Source of the DNA: Porticoccus sp047635255
GTDB taxonomy: Bacteria; Pseudomonadota; Gammaproteobacteria; Pseudomonadales; Porticoccaceae
Length of the DNA stretch: 19,542 bases
Assembly: GCA_047635255.1 (NCBI GenBank)
Contig: JBLIIR010000019.1
Location: 1-19,542, forward strand
Direction: 5' to 3'
How positions within the stretch are numbered: the stretch's first letter is position 1; each line of letters opens with the position of its first letter. Positions 1 through 7,467 of this stretch are shown here, one piece after another. The notes under the pieces are model-generated. The model did no database searches. It was not told the DNA's origin and saw only the letters and a list, made by a program, of their open reading frames with translations. The translations under genes were made by a program, and so were the position numbers.

Positions 1-744
1 TTACAGTCATTACTTAAGCTCAGAGTGGCGCCTATAGTTAACGAGAACGATGCAGTGGCAACAGATCAAATTTGTTTTGGCGACAATGATACTTTGGCTG
101 CTATGGTTGCAAATCTCATAGATGCTGATTTATTGATCATACTAACTGACCAGGATGGTCTTTTTGATTCAGACCCGAGAGGAAATCCTCAAGCTAAATT
201 AATTTCTTATGGAAACTCGAGAGATAAGACGTTAAGTCTATTAGCTGGAGGCTCAGGCACCTTGGGGCGAGGAGGAATGGTTACAAAACTTAAGGCTGCC
301 AGGCTTGCTTCTCTTTCTGGTACAAATACTATCATAGCTAATGGCAAAGTAGACGACATCTTGACTCAGCTGCTGGAAGGTCAGATGTTGGGTACTCTGC
401 TCGCTGCCAACAAAGAACCAATTGCAGCTCGCAAGCAATGGATGGCTTGCAGGATGAGAGTTTTTGGCGCACTAACACTTGATGCAGGAGCGTTAAAAAT
501 GCTGGTAAAGCATCGCAAGAGCCTGCTTCCAATTGGGGTAAAGAGCATCGAGGGAAATTTCCGCAAAGGAGATTTGGTGAAGTGTATTGATGAGAATGGC
601 GTCGAAGTTGCACGAGGACTTGTTAATTACGGTGCCTTTGAGAGCGCCAAAATTATTGGTAAAAGTAGTGCGCTTATATCTGATACGCTGGGTTATTGTG
701 ATTCCCAGGAGTTAATTCATAGTGATAATTTAGTTTTGACCTGA
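1..744 (+). CDS. proB: Glutamate 5-kinase, 5'-truncated by the window edge
   Basis: Glutamate 5-kinase phosphorylates the gamma-carboxyl of glutamate, the first and feedback-inhibited step of proline synthesis. The frame is open from base 1, so the gene begins upstream; 247 codons of an enzyme that is usually about 370 residues are present. The kinase-domain signature PIVNENDAVATD followed by FGDNDTLAA lies near the start, then LLIILTDQDGLFDSDPR and the GGMVTKL segment of the amino-acid-kinase fold. The last 75 or so residues (from about SLLPIGVKSIEGNF) form the C-terminal PUA domain found in long bacterial ProB. A GTG at base 25 is internal, not the start, because the family extends well upstream. 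In related gammaproteobacteria proB follows the GTPase gene obgE/cgtA; that cannot be seen here. It ends before a shared terminator with rpsT. Confidence 0.96.
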   Translation, partial: LQSLLKLRVAPIVNENDAVATDQICFGDNDTLAAMVANLIDADLLIILTDQDGLFDSDPRGNPQAKLISYGNSRDKTLSLLAGGSGTLGRGGMVTKLKAARLASLSGTNTIIANGKVDDILTQLLEGQMLGTLLAANKEPIAARKQWMACRMRVFGALTLDAGALKMLVKHRKSLLPIGVKSIEGNFRKGDLVKCIDENGVEVARGLVNYGAFESAKIIGKSSALISDTLGYCDSQELIHSDNLVLT

Positions 745-811
745 TTTATGTTTTTACCTAGAGCGTTCTTTCTCTTTGTGCAGGATCGCCATTCAATTAA
801 AATTGATAAAT

Positions 812-839
812 AAAAAAACCGGCTATAGCCGGTTTTTTT
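812..839. terminator. Bidirectional intrinsic terminator between proB and rpsT
   Basis: A perfect 28-base palindrome: seven A, CCGGCTATAGCCGG, seven T. The stem is GC-rich with a TATA loop, and each strand places a run of seven T after the stem. It therefore can end transcription of proB on the + strand and of rpsT on the - strand. It lies about 70 bases past the proB stop and 26 bases past the rpsT stop. Confidence 0.93.
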
Positions 840-865
840 ATTGCTCGGGCGGCTAATTTTAATGG

Positions 866-1135
866 CTAGCTGGCCGAAAGGGCCCTTATTTTTGCGTTTA
901 AGCGACTTTTATGACGGGCAGCTTTATTTTTATGGATAACTCCTTTGTCCGCAATTCGGTCAAGTATGGGAGCAACTATGTTGAAGGCAGCTTGTGCTGC
1001 CGCTGCCTCACCTGACTCTATGGCAGCATCTGTCTTTTTCAGATAGGTGCGAACCATGGAGCGCATGCTACCATTATGCTTACGATTTTTTTCATTCTGA
1101 CGTGCTCTTTTGCGTGCTTGGGGTGTGTTGGCCAC
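866..1135 (-). CDS. rpsT: 30S ribosomal protein S20
   Basis: S20 is a small basic helical protein that binds 16S rRNA early in 30S assembly. The 89-residue product is the usual length and begins MANTPQARKRARQNEKNRKHN, the typical S20 amino terminus; AARHKSRLNAKI near the C-terminus is also typical. The start is GTG (minus-strand bases 1135-1133), preceded at 6 bases by a strong AAGGAG (1142-1147). In E. coli the gene starts with UUG and is autoregulated at translation, so a non-ATG start here is in keeping with the family. It is divergent from murJ, as in many gammaproteobacteria, and has its own promoter. Confidence 0.97.
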   Translation of the reverse strand: MANTPQARKRARQNEKNRKHNGSMRSMVRTYLKKTDAAIESGEAAAAQAAFNIVAPILDRIADKGVIHKNKAARHKSRLNAKIRALSAS

Positions 1136-1156
1136 CTAATGCTCCTTATAAACTAT

Positions 1157-1176
1157 ATTAAGATTAAGGTCTTAAT
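1157..1176 (-). promoter_or_regulatory. Small inverted repeat in the rpsT leader
   Basis: ATTAAGA (1157-1163) and TCTTAAT (1170-1176) are perfect inverted repeats with a 6-base spacer, inside the predicted untranslated leader of rpsT and about 10 bases upstream of its ribosome-binding site. The stem is only 7 base pairs and AT-rich, so stability is low. It could take part in S20 feedback control of its own mRNA, but nothing in the sequence proves that. Confidence 0.25.
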
Positions 1177-1188
1177 TCAAGGCGCGAG

Positions 1189-1217
1189 AATATACAATGT
1201 TTGCTAGTGCTTATCAA
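1189..1217 (-). promoter_or_regulatory. Sigma70-type promoter of rpsT with GC-rich discriminator
   Basis: On the - strand the sequence reads TTGATA (1217-1212), a 17-base spacer, then TATATT (1194-1189). Directly downstream is CTCGCGCC (1188-1181). A GC-rich discriminator of this kind is characteristic of stable-RNA and ribosomal-protein promoters under ppGpp/DksA control, so growth-rate or stringent regulation is inferred. Transcription would begin near 1182, giving a leader of about 45 bases before the GTG start. Confidence 0.75.
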
Positions 1218-1288
1218 TATGAATTGTGGTGAAATCTTTATTATCATGATTAAAATCTAATATTAGGGGGCTCTGCTCATATTTTATG

Positions 1289-1316
1289 TTGTGTCTGTGC
1301 TAAATCTAAATATGAT
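1289..1316 (+). promoter_or_regulatory. Candidate promoter for murJ
   Basis: TTGTGT (1289-1294), a 16-base spacer and TATGAT (1311-1316) lie about 80 bases upstream of the first possible murJ start. The surrounding rpsT-murJ intergenic region is very AT-rich, so chance matches are expected. This is the best match I see on the + strand. Confidence 0.35.
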
Positions 1317-1396
1317 CAGTAAACTGAATATCAATATGAATATGATTATTTTAAAAATTAATTGCTTATTTTTACAAAGTAATCGGGGTTTAACTT

Positions 1397-3007
1397 TTGA
1401 AGCATCAAGATGCGCTTGATATAAGCAAGCAGCCAGGCCTTCTAGTGACCCCAGTGGGGTTATTAAGATCTAGCGGGGTAGTCGCCTCCATGACTATGTG
1501 CTCTAGGGTCTTAGGATTGCTGCGAGATATCATTATAGCCAGATTTATTGGCGCAGATGCCATGGCGGACGCTTTTTTTGTTGCGTTCAAAATCCCTAAT
1601 TTTTTTCGACGGATTTTTGCTGAAGGTGCTTTTTCTCAAGCTTTTATACCTGTTTTAGCTGAATATAGAGAGGCCGGTAGCCAGGCTGCAGTAAAAACTT
1701 TAATAAATAGCGTAGCCGGGGTTTTAGGATCCATGCTTATTGCGGTTACAGTGTTAGTTGTCATAGCGGCTCCTCTGATTACCGGTATTTTTGCATTTGG
1801 CTTTTGGTTGGATGATCCGGATAAGTTTACTGCTGCTAGCGACATGTTGAGGGTTACATTTCCTTATTTAATGCTAATATCCTTAACAGGGTTTGCTGGA
1901 GCAATTCTTAATAGCTATGATAGATTTGCAGTTCCTGCCATCACTCCCATTTTTTTAAACATATCCTTAATAGTTGCAGCAATTTTTGTTTCCCCATGGT
2001 TTGATGAGCCCGTGTATGCTCTTGCCTGGGGTGTCTTAGTTGCAGGTGTAATACAGTTGTTATTTCAGCTACCATTTTTAGCTCAAATTCATATGATTCC
2101 TTCCCCTGCTTTAGCCTGGCATGATGAGGGGGTTGTCAAGATACTGAAGTTAATGGCCCCAGCAATTTTTGGCGTTTCAGTGAGTCAAATAAATCTTTTG
2201 CTGGATACCATGATAGCTTCATTTCTTCCCACCGGAAGTATTTCCTGGCTTTACTATTCTGACCGTTTAGCTGAGCTGCCTCTAGGTGTGTTTGGGATTG
2301 CCATTGCTACTGTTATGTTGCCTAGTCTATCTAGGCAACATGTCGTCGATAATCTTGAGAAGTTCAGCGCCACATTAGATTGGGCGATTCGCTTAGTTTT
2401 ACTTATTGCTATTCCGGCGGCCATAGCGCTGATAATTTTGGCCGAGCCCATTTTAGTAGCATTATTCTATTACGGAGAAGTCATGACGCCCCGAGATATG
2501 GCTATGGCTGCTCTGAGTTTGCGTGCATACTCAGTGGGGGTAGTAGCTTTTATGATGATAAAAGTTTTAGCTCCAGGTTATTTTTCCCGTCAAGATATTA
2601 GAACCCCTGTTCGTATAGGCATCATAGCTTTGGCGGTAAATATGGGGCTCAACGCTATTTTAGCGGCACCCCTTCATTTCTATCTAGAGATGGGCCATGT
2701 TGGTTTGGCTTTAGCAACATCGTTAGCCGCTATACTAAATAGTATTTTGTTATTTCGCGGCTTACGTAAGGCTGATGTGTATGTTCCAGAGCCAGGTTGG
2801 CGTAAATTTTTATTCATGTTGTTGAATGCCAATATCGTGATGTGTGTCACTTTGTATGGATTTACTGCATACCTGAACAGTTGGCTAGAATTGGTCTGGT
2901 GGGAAAGGGCTGGATGGCTAAGCATGATGTGTGCTGTAGGTATAATAGTTTATATTTCAGCTCTTTTTTTAGGCGGTTTTCGCTTTCTTCATCTGAAAAA
3001 TAAATAA
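1397..3007 (+). CDS. murJ: Lipid II flippase MurJ (MviN family)
   Basis: MurJ is a multi-spanning inner-membrane protein of the MOP superfamily that flips the peptidoglycan precursor lipid II to the periplasmic side. The product is hydrophobic throughout, consistent with about 14 membrane helices. It carries the family hallmark SMTMCSRVLGLLRD followed by ADAFFVAFKIPNFFRRIFAEGAF, including the arginines and aspartate (E. coli R18, R24, D39, R52) needed for transport. The start is uncertain. TTG at 1397 has a modest GGGG ribosome-binding site 8 bases upstream and gives 536 residues. GTG at 1454 lacks a clear ribosome-binding site but gives 517 residues and exactly the E. coli register (VGLLRSSGVVASMT against MNLLKSLAAVSSMT). 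It heads the + strand block and is divergent from rpsT. Confidence 0.95.
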   Translation: MKHQDALDISKQPGLLVTPVGLLRSSGVVASMTMCSRVLGLLRDIIIARFIGADAMADAFFVAFKIPNFFRRIFAEGAFSQAFIPVLAEYREAGSQAAVKTLINSVAGVLGSMLIAVTVLVVIAAPLITGIFAFGFWLDDPDKFTAASDMLRVTFPYLMLISLTGFAGAILNSYDRFAVPAITPIFLNISLIVAAIFVSPWFDEPVYALAWGVLVAGVIQLLFQLPFLAQIHMIPSPALAWHDEGVVKILKLMAPAIFGVSVSQINLLLDTMIASFLPTGSISWLYYSDRLAELPLGVFGIAIATVMLPSLSRQHVVDNLEKFSATLDWAIRLVLLIAIPAAIALIILAEPILVALFYYGEVMTPRDMAMAALSLRAYSVGVVAFMMIKVLAPGYFSRQDIRTPVRIGIIALAVNMGLNAILAAPLHFYLEMGHVGLALATSLAAILNSILLFRGLRKADVYVPEPGWRKFLFMLLNANIVMCVTLYGFTAYLNSWLELVWWERAGWLSMMCAVGIIVYISALFLGGFRFLHLKNK

Positions 3008-3065
3008 GCTATGACTTAGATCGGCTCAAGCTGAGCTTAATGCTAATATAAATAACAAGCTAATC

Positions 3066-3094
3066 TGTTTTTAATCGCCATGGATGGGTATAAT
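3066..3094 (+). promoter_or_regulatory. Candidate promoter for ribF and downstream genes
   Basis: A perfect TATAAT (3089-3094) lies in the 138-base murJ-ribF gap. The -35 region at the right distance (3066-3071, TGTTTT) is poor. Transcription would start near 3101, before both copies of the duplicated ribF start region. It probably serves the ribF-ileS-lspA-fkpB-ispH operon. Confidence 0.45.
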
Positions 3095-3123
3095 TTTGCT
3101 TCATTTTTCGAAATCGACGGTAA

Positions 3124-3167
3124 ATGACCAAAGATAATAAGACAAGTGACCAAAGATAATAAAAAAT
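3124..3167 (+). repeat. Imperfect 22-base tandem duplication over the ribF start
   Basis: Two adjacent 22-base units, 3124-3145 and 3146-3167, match at 18 of 22 positions; TGACCAAAGATAATAA is identical in both. The first unit begins with ATG and the second with GTG. Because 22 is not a multiple of three, the ATG copy is out of frame with ribF. It opens an 11-codon frame (3124-3159) whose stop lies 9 bases beyond the GTG start codon of ribF. Confidence 0.9.
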
Positions 3168-4087
3168 TTATTAGAGGCTTGCATAATTTAAAGCCTGAGC
3201 ATAGTGGTTGCGTTGCAACTATTGGGTCTTTTGACGGCGTCCATTTAGGACACCAGGCTATATTACGGCAGTTGATTGACAAAGCTAACGAACTTGGGAT
3301 GCCTTCTGTTGTTATGATTTTTGAGCCGCAGCCCCAGGAATTTTTTTCTGGCGAACAGGCTCCAGCTCGCTTAATGCGTTTGCGTGAAAAAGTTGAGGCA
3401 TTCATTAATGTGGGTGTAGACAAGATTTTTTGTTTGCAATTTAACCGCTCTCTGCGCAGATTGTCAGCAATAGATTTTGTTGAGAAAGTTTTGATTTCTG
3501 GCTTAAAAGTTCGCTGTTTGGTGGTGGGTGATGATTTTAGGTTTGGCCACGATAGAAGTGGAAATTATCGGCTGCTACAACAAGCCGGGTATAAAAATAA
3601 TTTTGATGTCATTGATACTTTAACCTTAGAGTACCAAGGTGAGCGAATTAGTAGCACTCGTATTCGTTTAGCCTTAGAGGCATCTAATTTCATTCTAGCC
3701 GAGAGACTGCTGGGTGAACCCTTTAAGATCACGGGTTGTGTTATCTATGGACAGAGATTTGGTAGGGAGATTGGGATTCCTACCGCTAACGTCGAGCTAA
3801 AAAGATACAGCGCCCCATTAAGTGGGGTTTTTATTGTAGAGGTATTTCTGGGTAATCGTCGCTTAGCGGGTGTTGCCAATGTGGGCATCAGGCCAACTAT
3901 AGGTGATTTAATTAAGCCGGTACTTGAAGTTCATTTGTTAGATTTTGATGAAGATTTATATGGACAAAGAATTCACGTAGAATTTAAGGCTAAAATTCGT
4001 GATGAAGAAACATTCTCTTCCGTGGGCGTGATGGTTGCAGCAATTAATCGTGACATTCAGGTCGCTCGAAAATATTTTACCGCGTAA
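3146..4087 (+). CDS. ribF: Bifunctional riboflavin kinase / FMN adenylyltransferase (FAD synthetase)
   Basis: RibF phosphorylates riboflavin to FMN and then adenylylates FMN to FAD in the cytoplasm. The 313-residue product matches the usual length. The N-terminal adenylyltransferase domain has CVATIGSFDGVHLGHQAIL (nucleotidyltransferase GxFDGxHxGH signature), MIFEPQPQEFF, GDDFRFG and the RISSTRIR segment. The C-terminal kinase domain has GREIGIPTANV and GVANVGIRPT, the flavin/ATP-binding motifs. The only in-frame start compatible with the family is GTG at 3146, five residues ahead of KKFIRGLHNL (E. coli MKLIRGIHNL). It has no clear ribosome-binding site and lies within the second copy of a tandem duplication. 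Translation may depend on coupling to the out-of-frame micro-ORF that starts at ATG 3124. The stop overlaps the ATG of an 8-codon frame leading to ileS. Confidence 0.96.
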   Translation: MTKDNKKFIRGLHNLKPEHSGCVATIGSFDGVHLGHQAILRQLIDKANELGMPSVVMIFEPQPQEFFSGEQAPARLMRLREKVEAFINVGVDKIFCLQFNRSLRRLSAIDFVEKVLISGLKVRCLVVGDDFRFGHDRSGNYRLLQQAGYKNNFDVIDTLTLEYQGERISSTRIRLALEASNFILAERLLGEPFKITGCVIYGQRFGREIGIPTANVELKRYSAPLSGVFIVEVFLGNRRLAGVANVGIRPTIGDLIKPVLEVHLLDFDEDLYGQRIHVEFKAKIRDEETFSSVGVMVAAINRDIQVARKYFTA

Positions 4088-4109
4088 TGACAGAAGAAGA
4101 TTTTAAAAA

Positions 4110-6920
4110 ATGACTGACTACAAACTAACTTTAAATTTACCTGCTACCTCGTTTCCGATGAAGGCTAACCTCTCTCAGAGAGAGCCGGAAATGCTTAAAC
4201 ACTGGGAGGTAAGTAAGCTCTATGAGAGATTGCGCGAAAGGCGTCATGGCAGGAAAAAGTTTATTTTGCATGATGGCCCCCCTTATGCAAACGGTAAAAT
4301 TCATATTGGCCATGCCGTTAATAAAATATTAAAAGATATTGTGATTAAATCTCGAACCCTTAGCGGTTACGATGCCCCGTATGTTCCAGGCTGGGACTGC
4401 CACGGACTCCCTATTGAGCATGAAGTAGAAAAAAAAATTGGAAAAGCCGGGATCAAGGTGGACCATAAAACTTTTCGCCAAAAATGTAGAGAATATGCAC
4501 AACTGCAAGTTGCAGGGCAAAAAGAGGATTTCATTCGACTCGGTATTTTTGCCGAATGGGGAAACCCTTACCTCACTATGGATAAAAAATTTGAAGCAAG
4601 TATTATCCGTGCCCTTGGTAAAGTTATTGAAAATGGACATTTAGTTAAGGGCTACAAGCCAGTTTATTGGAGTGTCGTAGGCGCCTCGGCACTAGCTGAA
4701 ACTGAGGTTGAGTATCAAGACAAAGTGTCATTTTCAATTGACGTCGCGTTTCCTGTGGCTGACGAAAAGGCTTTCGGCAAAGCAATGTCTGAGATTACTG
4801 GTGTTGGTGATATCTCCGTAGTTATTTGGACTACAACTCCGTGGACTTTGCCATCAAATCAGGCAGTTAGCTTGAACCCCGAGCTGGATTACGTACTTTT
4901 AGCTTGCCAGCCCCCAGGTTGTTTATCGGGACGATATTTAGTTGCCAGAAGTCTTGTTGAGTCTATTTTGTCCCGCTGGGGGGTAAAGGATTACCAAGTG
5001 GTGGGTCACGCTAAAGGTTCTCAGCTTGAATCATTAGTCTTGAGACATCCTTTTTCTGATCGTCAGATACCTGTCATTCTTGGAGATCATGTTACAACTG
5101 AGGCTGGTACTGGGTGTGTTCATACTGCGCCGGATCATGGTGTGGATGATTTTGTTGTTGCGGAAAAATATAATATTAGTACCCTTAATTATATCGATGA
5201 TAACGGCGTGTTTCGAAAAGACGTAGATTTTTTTGCTGGAGAGCATGTTTATAAGGTTGACGAAAAGGTCGTAGACCTACTAAAAAACAAAAATAGGTTG
5301 CTGGCTAATACAAAGATTACACATAGTTACCCCCATTGTTGGCGAACTAAGACCCCATTGATTTATCGTGCGACCCCTCAGTGGTTTATTAGTATGACTG
5401 AGAGTGGTTTGCTAAAAAAAGCAAAAAAAGCAGTTCCATTGTTGTCTTGGTATCCAGAGTGGGGACAGGCAAGAATTGATGGAATGCTTGAAAATAGCCC
5501 AGATTGGTGTATTTCCCGTCAGCGCACCTGGGGCGTTCCTATTCCATTGTTCATTCATACATCGACTGGCGATATTCATTCTGATACTCCGCGCTTAATA
5601 GAGATTATAGCATCTGGCGTCGAGCAGCACGGCATAGATTTTTGGTATGAAATAGATGCTAAGGAATTGCTGGGCGATCAAGCAAATGAGTACAACAAGG
5701 TGAGCGATACCTTGGATGTATGGTTTGATTCAGGCGTCACCCATGCTGCTGTTCTTGATGAGCGCAAAGAATTGCAATTTCCCGCAGATCTTTATCTGGA
5801 AGGATCTGATCAACACAGGGGTTGGTTTCAATCATCGTTAAAAACTGCAATTGCAATAAAAAATACTGCTCCCTATAAGGCAGTTTTGACACATGGTTTT
5901 GTTGTGGATGCTGATGGTCGCAAGATGTCTAAATCTATTGGTAATGTATTATCGCCACAACAAGTTATCAGCGATCAGGGGGCTGATGTATTGAGGCTAT
6001 GGGTTGCAGCTACAGATTTCAGTGGTGAGATGAGCGTTTCTGATGAAATTTTGAAACGATCTGGTGACTCATATCGCAGAATCCGCAATACAGCGCGTTT
6101 CTTCTTATCTAACTTAGACGATTTCAATCCTTCTGACAATCTGGTGCCTATCGATGAAATGCTGGCTCTTGATCGCTGGGCTTTAGACCTAACTATAAAG
6201 ATGCATAAGGAAATTATAGCAGCATACGATAGCTATCAATTCCACCATATTTACCAGAAACTGCATAACTTTTGTGTTACTGATATGGGTGGATTCTATC
6301 TAAATATTATCAAGGATCGTCAGTATACTTGCCAAGAAAATTCTATCGCAAGGCGATCAGCTCAGACAGCCATATATTATATTTTAGATGCATTCGTCCG
6401 TTGGATTTCACCGATATTGAGCTTTACCGCAGAGGAAATTTGGACATGCATGCCTGGCGATAGAGAAGAGTCTGTTTTTTTTGCCGAATGGAAAGAACTG
6501 CCATTTATTGCTGAAGGCAAAATTACAGCCAGTGACTGGGAGCTGATCTTAGAGGTACGAAATGCAGTCAACAAAATTTTAGAAGAAAAAAAGAAAGATG
6601 GTATTCAAAAATCACTTGAAGCCAAAGTCATAGTTTATGTGAATGAAGAGCTACAAAAGACCCTAGAGAAGCTAGAGGATGAGCTAAGATTCGTCTTCAT
6701 CACTTCTGAAGCTAAGATAAAACCTCTTAGTGATGCCGTAGATGTAGCGCCAACAGAAATTGATGGGCTTTTAGTGCAAGCTATCAGAACAAAGCACGCA
6801 AAGTGTGAGCGATGCTGGCATCATCGCGAAGATGTAGGCTCTCATGCAAAACATATTGATATTTGCAGCCGTTGTATTGAAAATATTGATGGACAGGGTG
6901 AGCAGCGTTTATATGCCTAA
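4110..6920 (+). CDS. ileS: Isoleucyl-tRNA synthetase
   Basis: A class I aminoacyl-tRNA synthetase that charges tRNA-Ile and edits misactivated valine. The 936 residues compare with 938 in E. coli. The HIGH motif is at residues 65-68 and KMSKS at 605-609. The editing domain (CP1) includes VIWTTTPWTLPSNQAVS and GTGCVHTAPDHG. The segments WCISRQRTWGVP, DTLDVWFDSG and YLEGSDQHRGWFQSSL are typical of IleRS. The C-terminal zinc knuckle CERCW...CSRC is intact. The other zinc site in the CP1 region seems lost: the usual WCxxC is WSVVG (S188, G191), and the partner pair is reduced to C410 with T413. The ATG start is preceded by a weak AGAAGAAG and overlaps the stop of an 8-codon frame. It lies between ribF and lspA, the usual gammaproteobacterial order. 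Confidence 0.98.
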   Translation: MTDYKLTLNLPATSFPMKANLSQREPEMLKHWEVSKLYERLRERRHGRKKFILHDGPPYANGKIHIGHAVNKILKDIVIKSRTLSGYDAPYVPGWDCHGLPIEHEVEKKIGKAGIKVDHKTFRQKCREYAQLQVAGQKEDFIRLGIFAEWGNPYLTMDKKFEASIIRALGKVIENGHLVKGYKPVYWSVVGASALAETEVEYQDKVSFSIDVAFPVADEKAFGKAMSEITGVGDISVVIWTTTPWTLPSNQAVSLNPELDYVLLACQPPGCLSGRYLVARSLVESILSRWGVKDYQVVGHAKGSQLESLVLRHPFSDRQIPVILGDHVTTEAGTGCVHTAPDHGVDDFVVAEKYNISTLNYIDDNGVFRKDVDFFAGEHVYKVDEKVVDLLKNKNRLLANTKITHSYPHCWRTKTPLIYRATPQWFISMTESGLLKKAKKAVPLLSWYPEWGQARIDGMLENSPDWCISRQRTWGVPIPLFIHTSTGDIHSDTPRLIEIIASGVEQHGIDFWYEIDAKELLGDQANEYNKVSDTLDVWFDSGVTHAAVLDERKELQFPADLYLEGSDQHRGWFQSSLKTAIAIKNTAPYKAVLTHGFVVDADGRKMSKSIGNVLSPQQVISDQGADVLRLWVAATDFSGEMSVSDEILKRSGDSYRRIRNTARFFLSNLDDFNPSDNLVPIDEMLALDRWALDLTIKMHKEIIAAYDSYQFHHIYQKLHNFCVTDMGGFYLNIIKDRQYTCQENSIARRSAQTAIYYILDAFVRWISPILSFTAEEIWTCMPGDREESVFFAEWKELPFIAEGKITASDWELILEVRNAVNKILEEKKKDGIQKSLEAKVIVYVNEELQKTLEKLEDELRFVFITSEAKIKPLSDAVDVAPTEIDGLLVQAIRTKHAKCERCWHHREDVGSHAKHIDICSRCIENIDGQGEQRLYA

Positions 6921-6978
6921 GGCTGACCCATGTTTCCCCGCAGTCTTTAACTATAGTTAATTTTTTAGGATTAGCATT

Positions 6979-7455
6979 ATGAGCTGGCAGGTAGCGCGGT
7001 GGTATGTTGTAGCTATTTTTGTGTTGATTGCCGATCAGCTTACTAAATATGCAATAACTCAAAATTTTTTATATGGAGAATATAGTAATATTTTTCCTGG
7101 GCTTGGCTTTACCTTGGTGCACAATACGGGAGCAGCATTTAGTTTTTTGAGTGACGCTGGGGGATGGCAGCGTTGGTTATTCTTAATAATTTCATTGGTA
7201 ACAAGCATTGTCTTGATGGCTTGGCTATATCGCTTGAAAGCGTCACAGTTTTTTTTATCGACGTCTTTGGCTTTAATTTTAGGTGGTGCTCTTGGTAACC
7301 TATATGATCGAATATTTTTAGGTTATATTATTGATTTTATTGATTTTTATTACGATATCTACCATTGGCCAGCATTTAATATTGCTGATGCAAGTATTAC
7401 TTTGGGAGCGGTATTTTTAATTTTTGAGAGCCTCCTTGCACCAAAAGAAGTATAA
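6979..7455 (+). CDS. lspA: Lipoprotein signal peptidase (signal peptidase II)
   Basis: LspA is an inner-membrane aspartyl protease that cleaves the signal peptide of diacylglyceryl-modified prolipoproteins, for example BamD encoded further along this window. The 158 residues are the usual length, with four hydrophobic segments. The conserved HNTGAAFSF lies near residues 48-56, GGALGNLYDR near 102-111, and the two catalytic aspartates are D119 (in IIDF) and D137 (in FNIADASI). The ATG is preceded by an AGGA about 12 bases upstream. The 58-base gap after ileS has no convincing terminator. Confidence 0.97.
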   Translation: MSWQVARWYVVAIFVLIADQLTKYAITQNFLYGEYSNIFPGLGFTLVHNTGAAFSFLSDAGGWQRWLFLIISLVTSIVLMAWLYRLKASQFFLSTSLALILGGALGNLYDRIFLGYIIDFIDFYYDIYHWPAFNIADASITLGAVFLIFESLLAPKEV

Positions 7456-7467
7456 ATAGGTGATCTT

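Noticed and set aside
338..613. Long antisense open frames inside proB, ribF, ilvI and other genes
   Set aside because: They lie wholly opposite well-supported conserved genes, have no plausible ribosome-binding context that I noticed and no recognisable motifs, so they are shadows of the coding strand.
3023..3037. Inverted repeat GCTCA-AGC-TGAGC after murJ as a terminator
   Set aside because: Only five base pairs and no T-run follows, so it is not a convincing intrinsic terminator.
6947..6966. Palindrome TTAACTATAGTTAA followed by six T between ileS and lspA, resembling a terminator
   Set aside because: The stem is almost all A/T with no GC core, and lspA follows in the usual operon order, so it is unlikely to end transcription.
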